Positions 1 through 7,196 are shown, counted from the first letter of the stretch. The stretch: DNA of 13,353 bases from JAAFJU01 sp043764895 (GCA_043764895.1 JAYUJY010000235.1:1-13353); one strand, 5' to 3'. Notes: a model not told the origin generated them from the letters alone. Program-made: numbers and translations.

Positions 1-116
1 AAATCTGCATCAATCCCCAACACCGACTGGTTTTGACTCGCCAACGACTGCATCAACAGCCACGACAGCGTACTTTTTCCGCTTCCCCCTTTTCCAACAA
101 CAGCAACTTTGAGCAT
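1..116 (-). CDS. CooC/MinD-like P-loop ATPase, N-terminal part
   Basis: Only the first 38 codons are in the window; the gene runs off its left edge. The protein starts MLKVAVVGKGGSGKST, a deviant Walker A motif (KGGxGKS/T) of the SIMIBI class that includes MinD, ParA, NifH, ArsA and the nickel-insertion ATPase CooC. A hydrophobic strand ending in GIDAD follows, as expected of the second strand in this fold. The KVAVVGKGGSGK opening is closest to CooC-type proteins, but the partner and substrate cannot be told from so short a piece. The start is well supported: AGGAGAAA lies 4 bases before the ATG. A Fur/Zur-like box lies about 60 bases upstream, which suggests metal control and, by inference, a metal-delivery role. 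Family assignment is firm; CooC-like function is tentative. Confidence 0.8.
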   Translation of the reverse strand, partial: MLKVAVVGKGGSGKSTLSWLLMQSLASQNQSVLGIDAD

Positions 117-176
117 AATTTCTCCTGATTACCCGAAAATGTGAGATCGATGAATAACGATCGTTCGCACAGATCA

Positions 177-191
177 TGATAATCATTCCCA
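177..191 (-). promoter_or_regulatory. Fur/Zur-family operator (box 1)
   Basis: On the minus strand this reads TGGGAATGATTATCA, a 7-1-7 imperfect palindrome close to the cyanobacterial Zur consensus TGATAATNATTATCA; the ATTATCA half is perfect. It sits 61 bases upstream of the P-loop ATPase start. Zur rather than Fur is inferred from the other genes in the window that carry similar boxes. Confidence 0.6.
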
Positions 192-266
192 ATTTTTCGT
201 AACCAACCCGTAATAAATTGAATTCAGCCTTTAGAGGGTTTCCCGATCGGCGTAAGTTCCCCTCCG

Positions 267-1000
267 CTAGCGTTTCCCAAAACCATTCTTAACGCCATTC
301 TTCACACCATAGTCAACTACCCGAAACCTCACCTCATTGCTTCCGGGTGAATACAGCGTGTAGGTCGCTTTTCCGGGCGATCGCCCCACATTTCCGACTC
401 CGACGACTTTCTTCTGCTTGAGCGTGGTGACTTCGGGGTCAAACGTTCGATCGAGAGTCTGAACGGTGCTTTCAAGGCTGCCGGATTGAATCGCCGCTTC
501 AAAGGCCAATCCCGATCGCCCACAAAACAAGAGATTCACATCCGTCCGCATCAACCGATCGAGCAAATCGAGTGGACTCGTCTCAGGGTTCAGTTCATCA
601 TCCACGCCCATCGGACTCCCGTGAATCAGCAGACAATCAAGTTCAACCACCCCAAAATCTAGCTCCTGAATCCAGGCTACCGTATCCCGCGAGACCGAAT
701 CCCACAGCGTTTTCACCATCATGTTGCCATAGCGATGGGTAAGCTGCGTCGGATGCCCAGTCCGCCCTAAAGCGTGCAAAATCAAACATTGCTCCTCCCA
801 CCACCCCTGACACACGGCTGAAATGTGTTCACCGGGTTTTGGATGGCGAATGCGATCGACCACGGCTTCACTGTCAGAAGTCGGCCCTACAATGTCTCCG
901 AGAATGAAAACTCATCGATGGGTTGCTTCTTAATATCCGCCAGCACCGCTTCATAGGCCGCCAGATTTCCTTCAATTCCTGATGCGATCGCCCAAACCAT
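267..1000 (-). pseudogene. Degenerate metallophosphoesterase-like gene, interrupted by a frameshift
   Basis: The frame opening at 1000 (MVWAIASGIEGNLAAYEAV) reads into a TAG stop at 887-889. A single-base shift in the T-run at 907-910 joins it exactly to the frame ending at 267, giving EFFILGDIVG, which aligns without gaps to the intact phosphoesterase at 5885-6700. The rejoined protein is about 244 residues. Even rejoined, the usual metal-site motifs are gone: DxH is GIE, GNHD is GWWE, GHTH is GRSG, while GDIVG and HGSP remain. It is therefore probably a non-catalytic paralogue, with the frameshift being a recent mutation, a sequencing error or -1 slippage. The C-terminus carries a short VKNGVKNG repeat. 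The gene follows a 30-residue ORF with no gap (TAAATG) and lies downstream of a Zur-like box. Homology is fairly sure; functional status is not. Confidence 0.75.
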
Positions 1001-1093
1001 TTAAATATTCCCCCGCAGTAGTTGCGCTGCTTGTTTTGCAACATACGTCTCAATCGCGACATCAATCGGCATCGTAGCAATCGGTTCTGACAT
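1001..1093 (-). CDS. 30-residue leader ORF coupled to the degenerate phosphoesterase
   Basis: This short ORF begins MSEPIATMPIDVAIETYVAK and ends with TAA directly abutting the ATG of the phosphoesterase-like gene (TAAATG), the arrangement of translationally coupled genes. A GAGG sequence lies about 11 bases before its ATG, and the divergent Zur-like box is 33 bases upstream. I recognise no family. The peptide looks amphipathic and could be a genuine small protein, a leader, or the lost N-terminus of a longer protein. The evidence is position and coupling only. Confidence 0.35.
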   Translation of the reverse strand: MSEPIATMPIDVAIETYVAKQAAQLLRGNI

Positions 1094-1125
1094 GGCATTC
1101 AACCTCAGTAAGTTTAACGATAGAA

Positions 1126-1140
1126 TGATTATGATTCTCA
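1126..1140. promoter_or_regulatory. Fur/Zur-family operator in divergent promoter (box 2)
   Basis: The box reads TGATTATGATTCTCA (minus strand TGAGAATCATAATCA), a 7-1-7 Fur-superfamily operator. It lies between the minus-strand leader ORF/phosphoesterase and the plus-strand FAD protein, so it could control both. The surrounding 22 bases (1124-1145) are identical to 7209-7230 at another promoter in this window. A possible plus-strand -10 (TACAAT, 1144-1149) directly adjoins the box, which would suit repression. Confidence 0.65.
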
Positions 1141-1154
1141 TTCTACAATGTGTC

Positions 1155-2366
1155 ATGCCCTCAGGTTTAATTTCTGATTCGATCGATATTGCTGTTATTG
1201 GTAGCGGACCCCATGCGTTGACGTTGATCACCCATATCCTGGAAAAACGGAAATATCTGCGCGATCGAATCCGGGTTTTTGATCCGAGTGGGGCTTGGAT
1301 GAGTCAGTGGCAGCGGCAGTTTGCGGCCTACGAGATTCCCCATTTACGATCGCCTGCGGTGCATCATCCGGATCCCCATCCTTTTGCGCTGCGCGGATTT
1401 GCTGAGTCGCGATTTGAAGAATTTCATGCGCCTTACGATCTTCCGGGAACGACATTATTTCAAGATTTCTGCATTGAGGTGATTCGGCGTTGGGAACTCG
1501 AAAATCATGTCGTGCAGGGTAACGTGACGGATATTTCGCCTGTGGGCCTAGGAAAAACGGCAGGATTTGAGTTGGGGTTTGACAACAGGACTCGGGTGAA
1601 GGCGCGTAGGGTTGTGTATGCCGGGGGTGGGGGATCGCCGAATAGTCCCGACTGGTTAGCGAATGCTCAAGGCGATTATCCGATCGATCGGTTAAAACAT
1701 GCATCTCAAATACGGCTAGCACAAGAAGGGGTGAATCCAGGCGATCGGATTTTGATTGTTGGGAGTGGGTTGACGAGTGGGCATTTGGCGATCGGGGCGG
1801 CGCAGCGCGGGGCCACGGTGATGATGATGGCACGAAGAACCTATTATGAGAAACAGTTTGATGCGGAACCGGGCTGGCTGGGACCGAAGTATTTGAAAGA
1901 TTTTTGGGCAGAGACGTCTTGGGAGGTGCGGGCAAAGCAGGTCAAGGAAGCGCGAAATGGGGGATCGTTAACGCCTGCTATTTTGACAAAGCTTCGTAAA
2001 TTTAACGCCGAAAATCGCGTCGAGTTTCATGAAAACTGTCAGGTCCGATCGCTAGTTTGGGACAATCACGAATGGACCGTGCGATGTGAATCTAGCGAAG
2101 TTATTCAGTGCGATCGGATTTGGGTCGCAACGGGATCGCAGTTGGATATTCAACAGCATCCATTGTTTGCGAAGGTTTTGGAACAATATCCGATCGAAGT
2201 GGTTCAGGGCTTTCCCGTTTTGGATGAGCAATTGAGTTGGAAAGGATGTCCTTTATACTTAATGGGTGGCTTTGCAGGATTGCAAGTGGGACCGACTGCA
2301 CGCAATCTTTCGGGCGCAAGAATGGCTAGCGAACGGATTACTGCTAGGATAATGTGCCAACATTAG
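1155..2366 (+). CDS. FAD/NAD(P)-binding oxidoreductase (SidA/IucD-like monooxygenase fold)
   Basis: A 403-residue protein with two Rossmann dinucleotide sites: IAVIGSGPHAL near residues 13-23 for FAD, and ILIVGSGLTSGH starting near residue 199 for NAD(P)H. An ATG-type motif (VATGS) lies near 324-328. This arrangement is that of FAD-dependent N-hydroxylating or flavin-containing monooxygenase-like proteins; the substrate is unknown. A histidine-rich stretch (HLRSPAVHHPDPHPF) sits between the first Rossmann unit and the rest. The open frame extends back to 1092, but that would put coding sequence over the Zur-like box, so I chose the ATG at 1155. No Shine-Dalgarno is visible there, and the possible -10 at 1144-1149 would give a nearly leaderless transcript. 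The Zur-like box suggests induction under metal shortage. Family call is solid; role is open. Confidence 0.8.
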   Translation: MPSGLISDSIDIAVIGSGPHALTLITHILEKRKYLRDRIRVFDPSGAWMSQWQRQFAAYEIPHLRSPAVHHPDPHPFALRGFAESRFEEFHAPYDLPGTTLFQDFCIEVIRRWELENHVVQGNVTDISPVGLGKTAGFELGFDNRTRVKARRVVYAGGGGSPNSPDWLANAQGDYPIDRLKHASQIRLAQEGVNPGDRILIVGSGLTSGHLAIGAAQRGATVMMMARRTYYEKQFDAEPGWLGPKYLKDFWAETSWEVRAKQVKEARNGGSLTPAILTKLRKFNAENRVEFHENCQVRSLVWDNHEWTVRCESSEVIQCDRIWVATGSQLDIQQHPLFAKVLEQYPIEVVQGFPVLDEQLSWKGCPLYLMGGFAGLQVGPTARNLSGARMASERITARIMCQH

Positions 2367-2392
2367 TAAGTATTTAAGAGAATGAATTTATC

Positions 2393-3115
2393 ATGATTTT
2401 TCAATCCATCAAGTTTAGATTCAAAGCCATCCGATCGGCTATTACTGCATTAACACTCGTCATTCTGTGTCTCATTGCCTATCCAAGCTTTGCGAATCCC
2501 AGCGATCACAATCATGGCACCCCAAAATCTACCATCCATAACATCACCCATGTCTCGCTAGAAACCATTCAACTTGCGGAATCACTCCAAAAAGGGGGGT
2601 ACACAATTTTCTTTCGTCATGAACGGACGATGATGACGGGCATTTTGCGCGATCGGTTGCCTTACAATCTTGCCACTTGCGACGGACAGAGAATCCTTTC
2701 CCCCGCAGGAATGGCATCAAGCCAAGAAGTGGGACAAGCGTTTAAAATTTTAAATATTCCGATCGAAACGGTTTTCACAAGTCCCATTTGTCGATCGAAA
2801 GATACCGCACAACTTGCATTCAAAGAATTTAAAGTCACCAACCAACTCATGGTCCAAAGTAAGGAAATGAGTCGGACTAAAGATGATGTCGACCGGGATT
2901 TTAAAGCCTTGGTAAATCAGCCTCATAGTCCCAATCAAAACATTATTTTAGTCGGACATGTCGGAAACGTGATGGGAATCAAAGAACTGCCCAGCGAAGG
3001 AGAAGCGATCGTCCTGAAACCCGATGGAAAATCTGGCGTCACGGTTGTCGGACGGATTCTTTCGGCGCAGTGGGGGGATATTGTGCGGGACATCGATCGA
3101 TCGAAAAATCCATAG
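2393..3115 (+). CDS. Exported histidine-phosphatase-superfamily protein
   Basis: A 240-residue protein with an N-terminal signal peptide: basic start, hydrophobic segment about residues 17-31, likely cut after PSFA at 35. The mature part has histidine-phosphatase (phosphoglycerate mutase-like) features: FFRHE with Arg75 and catalytic His76, SPICRSKDTA with Arg134, and VGHVGN with the second His189. The usual RHG is RHE here, a variant also seen in periplasmic members. It should act outside the cytoplasmic membrane as a phosphatase, substrate unknown. It starts 26 bases after the FAD gene and may be co-transcribed with it. A DHNHG stretch follows the signal peptide. mntC starts 125 bases downstream behind its own regulatory region. 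Superfamily confident; substrate unknown. Confidence 0.8.
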   Translation: MIFQSIKFRFKAIRSAITALTLVILCLIAYPSFANPSDHNHGTPKSTIHNITHVSLETIQLAESLQKGGYTIFFRHERTMMTGILRDRLPYNLATCDGQRILSPAGMASSQEVGQAFKILNIPIETVFTSPICRSKDTAQLAFKEFKVTNQLMVQSKEMSRTKDDVDRDFKALVNQPHSPNQNIILVGHVGNVMGIKELPSEGEAIVLKPDGKSGVTVVGRILSAQWGDIVRDIDRSKNP

Positions 3116-3164
3116 GTGGGCTGCTACAGAATGTCTTAGATAGGCTAGCCGCGATCGATAGCTG

Positions 3165-3237
3165 TACTTTTCATAATTCTTTCATTTTTGCGCATCTATG
3201 TGTTAGATTTTAAAAAGTGAAAGGATTATGAAAAGTA
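3165..3237. promoter_or_regulatory. Inverted repeat with TTTCAT direct repeats upstream of mntC
   Basis: Two 25-base arms (3165-3189 and 3213-3237) match in inverted orientation at 23 of 25 positions, separated by 23 bases. The left arm holds TTTCAT at 3169-3174 and 3180-3185, exactly 11 bp apart; the right arm mirrors this on the other strand, with the second copy reading TTTCAC. Direct repeats spaced by one helical turn are typical of OmpR/PhoB-family operators. In Synechocystis, mntCAB is repressed by the ManS/ManR pair, and ManR belongs to that family, so a ManR-type operator is the likely reading. The right arm ends 3 bases before the mntC start codon, so a hairpin effect on translation is the alternative. 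Confidence 0.55.
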
Positions 3238-3240
3238 GCC

Positions 3241-4227
3241 ATGAACCACAAACTGTCCTGTAATCATCATTTCCGAGTCGTCAAGTCTCCACAGATAGGA
3301 TTGCTGTGTCTGCTACTGAGTTTTGCGATCGGTGCCTGTAGTGCGCAACCCCCGACTGCGACCATAAAGCAGGGTGAGCAATCTAGCGCAGTCCCTAATA
3401 AAAGAGGGAAGAAAGTCATTTTAACCACGTTTACAGTACTAGCTGACATGGCTCAGAACGTGGCGGGAGATAAAGCGATCGTTGAATCTATCACCAAACC
3501 GGGTGCTGAAATTCATGGCTACGAACCAACCCCTAGCGACTTAATCCGAGGACAGAGTGCAGATTTAATTTTAGACAATGGATTTAATTTAGAACGCTGG
3601 GCCGATCGCTTTTATAATAGCTTCCCTAAAGTGCCTCATTTAACATTGAGTGACGGAATCCAGCCTGTTAATATTGCAGAAGATTCCTACGCGGGAAAAC
3701 CAAATCCTCATGCTTGGATGTCACCCCAAAATGCACTGATTTATGTTGAGAATATTCGGAAAGCATTAGTGAATCTCGACCCAATGAATGCAGCAACTTA
3801 TGACAAAAATGCCAAAGTGTATAGTGAAGAAATTAAAGTGATCGATGAAAAGCTTAGGGCTGCGATCGTAAGCATTCCACCTGAAAAACGCTATATGGTG
3901 AGTTGTGAAGGTGCATTTTCCTACATTACTCGTGATTATGGTTTGAAAGAAGTTTATATTTGGCCCGTCAATGCCGAACAGCTTGCGACGCCAAAACAAG
4001 TGGAAAGGGTAATTGAGACGGTGAAAGCAAATAAAATTCCGGCTGTATTCTGTGAAAGTACCGTTAGCAATAAGCCGCAGCTTCAAGTTGCAAAAGAAAC
4101 AGGTGCGAAATTTGCAGGTGTATTTTATGTAGATTCCCTGTCGCCACCCGATGGCCCAGCGTCAACCTATCTAAAACTTCTAGAACATAATATCAATACT
4201 CTAACTAAGGGATTACAAGGCGGTTAA
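3241..4227 (+). CDS. mntC: Manganese ABC transporter, substrate-binding lipoprotein MntC
   Basis: A 328-residue periplasmic binding protein of the cluster A-I (TroA/PsaA/MntC) family that captures Mn(II) for the MntAB membrane complex. The N-terminus has a hydrophobic segment and a lipobox (FAIGAC), so it is probably a lipoprotein anchored at Cys33. Metal ligands are His92 (GAEIHGYEP), His157 (NPHAW), Glu223 (SCEGAFSY) and Asp298 (YVDSLSP). These equal His89, His154, Glu220 and Asp295 of Synechocystis MntC with a constant offset of three. Cys222 and Cys271 match its disulfide cysteines 219 and 268 with the same offset. That pair and the absence of a His-rich loop argue for manganese rather than zinc. 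AAGGA lies 15 bases before the chosen ATG, a poor spacing, so the start is somewhat uncertain. First gene of mntC-mntA-mntB. Confidence 0.95.
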   Translation: MNHKLSCNHHFRVVKSPQIGLLCLLLSFAIGACSAQPPTATIKQGEQSSAVPNKRGKKVILTTFTVLADMAQNVAGDKAIVESITKPGAEIHGYEPTPSDLIRGQSADLILDNGFNLERWADRFYNSFPKVPHLTLSDGIQPVNIAEDSYAGKPNPHAWMSPQNALIYVENIRKALVNLDPMNAATYDKNAKVYSEEIKVIDEKLRAAIVSIPPEKRYMVSCEGAFSYITRDYGLKEVYIWPVNAEQLATPKQVERVIETVKANKIPAVFCESTVSNKPQLQVAKETGAKFAGVFYVDSLSPPDGPASTYLKLLEHNINTLTKGLQGG

Positions 4228-4253
4228 ACTTACAATAAAACCAGGAAAATTTA

Positions 4254-5006
4254 ATGAGTAGCATTAGCATTGATGTTCAAAATATAACCGTTTCATATCA
4301 TGGTAAAGTCGCTCTTCATAGTGCATCTCTTCAACTTAAGTCTGGGACGATCTGTGGCTTAGTGGGAATGAATGGCGCAGGAAAATCGACTTTATTTAAG
4401 GCCATTATGGGTTTTGTAAAGCCAACTACTGGACAAGTCTTCATTAATGGCTTACCGATTCGTCGAATCCAAAAAAGTAATCTTGTCGCCTATGTTCCTC
4501 AATCTGAGGAAGTCGATTGGGACTTTCCCATTAATGTCTATGATGTGGTGATGATGGGACGTTATGGCTACATGAATCTCTTGCGAATGCCCCGATCGTC
4601 TGACAAATTTGCTGTACAGGAAAGCTTGGAGCGGGTGGAAATGTGGGACATGCGCTCTAGGCAAATCGGTGAACTATCGGGCGGACAAAAGAAACGCACC
4701 TTCTTTGCGCGAGCACTGGCTCAACAAGCTAGGGTTTTACTGTTAGATGAACCGTTTGCTGGGGTTGATATCAAGACTGAAAAAATGATGGTTGACTTGT
4801 TGACAGAACTTCGTCAAATGGATCATACAATTTTAGTCTCTACTCATGATCTCGCTTCTGTCACTACATTCTGTGACCAGGTTGTACTCATCAACCGCAG
4901 TATTCTAGCCTATGGAAATACTGATGAAGTATTTACCGAAGAGAATCTTTCAAGAACCTTCGGTGGGTCAGTTGGTGATTTTTCATCTGTTAAAAAGCGT
5001 ATTTAA
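4254..5006 (+). CDS. mntA: Manganese ABC transporter, ATP-binding protein MntA
   Basis: A 250-residue cytoplasmic ABC ATPase that powers manganese import by the MntCAB system. It has Walker A GMNGAGKST (38-46), a Q-loop at Gln83 (YVPQ), the signature LSGGQ (141-145), Walker B VLLLDEP (161-167) and the switch His198 (STHD). Length is normal for the family. It starts 26 bases after mntC, with an AGGAAA motif 7 bases before the ATG, and is followed 17 bases on by the permease, so the three form one operon. The name follows the Synechocystis order mntC, mntA, mntB. By sequence alone the ATPase could equally serve zinc; the manganese call rests on MntC. Confidence 0.92.
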   Translation: MSSISIDVQNITVSYHGKVALHSASLQLKSGTICGLVGMNGAGKSTLFKAIMGFVKPTTGQVFINGLPIRRIQKSNLVAYVPQSEEVDWDFPINVYDVVMMGRYGYMNLLRMPRSSDKFAVQESLERVEMWDMRSRQIGELSGGQKKRTFFARALAQQARVLLLDEPFAGVDIKTEKMMVDLLTELRQMDHTILVSTHDLASVTTFCDQVVLINRSILAYGNTDEVFTEENLSRTFGGSVGDFSSVKKRI

Positions 5007-5023
5007 TTTTAGGAGCTATTATC

Positions 5024-5875
5024 ATGGATTTAGTACAGTGGTTTATAGCGCCGTTACAGCATGAATTTATGCTCAAGGCCATTTTGGTCAGCGCTTTAGT
5101 TGGGTTTGTTTGCTCCGCGCTTTCTTGTTACATGACGCTGAAAGGATGGGCGTTGATGGGGGATGCGGTTTCCCATGCTGTCTTGCCGGGAGTGGTAATA
5201 GCTTATGTCATGGGTATTCCATTGGCGATCGGTGCATTTGTTTTTGGTGTGGGTTCAGTTATTTCGATCGGGTTTATTAAGTCAAAAACTCGGATCAAAG
5301 AAGATACTGTTATTGGGCTAGTCTTTACTGGCTTTTTTGCATTAGGGCTAGTCCTAGTTTCTAAAATTAGAAGCTCGATCGATCTAACGCACATTTTATT
5401 CGGTAATGTCTTAGGAATTTCGGACGCGGACATTACTCAAACAGTGATTATTAGTGTGATTACACTAGTCACATTAGCAATTTTGCGTAAAGACTTAATC
5501 CTGTTTTGCTTTGACTCGAATCACGCCCGATCGATCGGGTTAAATATTACATTTCTCTATTATGTTCTACTGTCTTTACTATCATTAACGGCTGTCGCAG
5601 GACTTCAGACGGTGGGGATTATTTTGGTGGTCGCAATGCTTGTTACTCCAGGTGCAACGGCCTACTTGCTAAGTGATAATTTCGATCATATGACTCTGAT
5701 TGCTATGGCCAGTGGAATATTTTCTAGCGTTATGGGAACTTACATCAGCTATCACATTGACGGTTCAACAGGTGGCTGCATTGTGGTACTTCAGACAGTT
5801 TTGTTTATCCTAGCGATGATTTTTGCGCCCAAGCACGGCTTGCTAATCCGTGCTAAAAACCAAAAAGCTGAATGA
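5024..5875 (+). CDS. mntB: Manganese ABC transporter, permease MntB
   Basis: A 283-residue integral membrane protein of the ABC-3 permease family, which moves Mn(II), Zn(II) or Fe(II) for cluster A-I binding proteins. Hydrophobic segments cover nearly the whole length, consistent with about eight membrane helices. Family hallmarks are visible: MGDAVSHAVLPGVVIAY near residues 45-61, the region where the ATPase docks, and GIILVVAMLVTPGATAYLL around 195-215. AGGAG lies 8 bases before the ATG, a strong ribosome binding site. It is the last gene of mntCAB. Its stop is only 9 bases from the stop of the convergent metallophosphoesterase, leaving no room for a separate terminator between them. Confidence 0.92.
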   Translation: MDLVQWFIAPLQHEFMLKAILVSALVGFVCSALSCYMTLKGWALMGDAVSHAVLPGVVIAYVMGIPLAIGAFVFGVGSVISIGFIKSKTRIKEDTVIGLVFTGFFALGLVLVSKIRSSIDLTHILFGNVLGISDADITQTVIISVITLVTLAILRKDLILFCFDSNHARSIGLNITFLYYVLLSLLSLTAVAGLQTVGIILVVAMLVTPGATAYLLSDNFDHMTLIAMASGIFSSVMGTYISYHIDGSTGGCIVVLQTVLFILAMIFAPKHGLLIRAKNQKAE

Positions 5876-5884
5876 ATGCTTCGC

Positions 5885-6700
5885 CTATCGCTCACAAATG
5901 TGCGTCGGATCTTCCGCCCGCTCAGCATACTCCAACCCCTGGGCTAGACGCCATGCAAAGATTTTTGGTAAACCTTTAGCGACGATCGCTTCGCAGGTTT
6001 TTTGATACTCGTATTTCACTTCCCGCAGCATTGTCTTCTGTGACTCCGTATCGTAAATCACGTAGGTCGCATCGGTTCGACCATGGCGAGGTTCACCGAC
6101 CGAACCTGCATTGATAATTTGTTTGACCGGAGCTTCAAAGTGGCGAAATTCAGATGTTGTATCTTGCGCCGATCGCACCCGTACTTGCAGACTTCCTGAC
6201 GCTAATGTTCGGACATAAGGAATGTGAGTATGACCGCAAAACAACACGTCTGCGCCCGTACTCATGACGCGTTCAAGTGCCGTAAATGCAGACACCTCCG
6301 GCATGAGATACTCATGTTGGTTGTAGGGACTTCCATGGACAAAGCAGAGATTTTCATAGCGATGAGTAATGGGAAGCTGAGTCAGAAATTCCCGCGTTTC
6401 AGGAGTGATTTCGCGATCGGTCCACTCATGGGCTAGCTTGCCCCGAACTTCAGCCAAAAGCGATGGGTAGCTACATTCACAGGCATTTAAGCCCTCTACA
6501 ACATCCTCATCCCAGCAGCCTTGTACTGTGGGAATATCGAGCGATCGAATCATCTCAACTACGGCATTTGGATGAGGACCATAACCGACTAGATCGCCTA
6601 GACAAAAGATTTTATCAGCCTTTTGATCGTCAATATCTGAAAGGACAGAATTTAGGGCTTCATAGTTACCATGAATGCAAGAAATAACCGCAAGTTTCAT
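5885..6700 (-). CDS. Metallophosphoesterase family protein with cysteine-substituted metal site
   Basis: A 271-residue calcineurin-type phosphoesterase of the YfcE/MJ0936 group. Conserved elements are GDLVGYG (Asp36), VHGSP (His122), GHTHIP (His157 and His159) and NAGSVGEPR (198-206). Two first-shell metal ligands are altered: the first motif, normally DxH, is CIH (Cys8, His10), and the GNxD motif is GCWD (Cys62, Asp64). Both replacements are cysteine and lie in otherwise well-conserved motifs, so they look selected rather than decayed; softer metals such as zinc or iron might be favoured. An ACEC pair (Cys74, Cys76) is close by. It follows the small CobW_C-like gene by 46 bases on the same strand and is probably in its Zur-controlled operon. 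No clear Shine-Dalgarno is seen. The substrate is unknown; it may be a phosphodiesterase or a protein phosphatase. Confidence 0.85.
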   Translation of the reverse strand: MKLAVISCIHGNYEALNSVLSDIDDQKADKIFCLGDLVGYGPHPNAVVEMIRSLDIPTVQGCWDEDVVEGLNACECSYPSLLAEVRGKLAHEWTDREITPETREFLTQLPITHRYENLCFVHGSPYNQHEYLMPEVSAFTALERVMSTGADVLFCGHTHIPYVRTLASGSLQVRVRSAQDTTSEFRHFEAPVKQIINAGSVGEPRHGRTDATYVIYDTESQKTMLREVKYEYQKTCEAIVAKGLPKIFAWRLAQGLEYAERAEDPTHICER

Positions 6701-6746
6701 AAGTTTAGGCTAGGTTTAAGATTGGGTTTAGGAACAGATTGAAGAA

Positions 6747-7151
6747 CTAAGCTTGGGCATTGATTTGAGATTGGTGATACTCCAAAATGTGGTCAGGCAA
6801 GCTACAGGCTGCTAAAGTCGCTTGGATCCCTTCCCCATCCACTTGTTCTCCCACAACTTGAAGACCGGATGGACGATCGGGACGGCCCACCAGACAAGGG
6901 GCATCGTCTATCTCGGTGTATTGACTTTCCGGATCTATCACCTCCTCTCCCGCCACAAACCGAAACTGAAAGCCTCGACCATCCGCAAGATTAAACAAAC
7001 CCTCCACGCGATCGACCTTGCCGTAAGCACCCGCCGTAATTTCGGCCCAAAAGATATCCAAACTTGCTGGATCTAGGACTGTTTGAAATAAATTAAGCTG
7101 CCAAACCTGGACCGAGACTAAAGAATTTGACTCTAAATTTTGCTGAACCAT
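6747..7151 (-). CDS. Small protein resembling a stand-alone CobW C-terminal domain
   Basis: A 134-residue soluble protein without a P-loop. Its middle, WAEITAGAYGKVDRVEGLF followed by QFRFVAGE, resembles the C-terminal domain of CobW/G3E GTPases, in which a strand of the form (A)YGxVxRxKGxF is followed by a second strand ending in VxGE. I therefore read it tentatively as a free CobW_C-like domain, but overall similarity is weak and it could be an unrelated small protein. The frame is open back to 7226, but that would put coding sequence over the Zur-like box and a good -10 (TATAAT), so I place the start at the ATG at 7151, about 40 bases after the predicted transcription start. It heads an operon with the metallophosphoesterase. 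A metal-handling role is inferred from the box and the neighbours. Confidence 0.6.
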   Translation of the reverse strand: MVQQNLESNSLVSVQVWQLNLFQTVLDPASLDIFWAEITAGAYGKVDRVEGLFNLADGRGFQFRFVAGEEVIDPESQYTEIDDAPCLVGRPDRPSGLQVVGEQVDGEGIQATLAACSLPDHILEYHQSQINAQA

Positions 7152-7196
7152 TGTTTTTAAGGTTGCTGAATCCAAAGAATTGAGATCTGTCTCATA

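Noticed and set aside
1228..1935. Long minus-strand ORF opposite the FAD gene
   Set aside because: Composition is Pro/Ser-rich with no motif, and it lies wholly antisense to a gene with clear Rossmann motifs.
3241..5875. Zinc (znuACB) identity for the ABC transporter
   Set aside because: The Glu and Asp ligands, the MntC-specific cysteine pair and the lack of a His-rich loop fit manganese; no Zur-like box precedes the operon.
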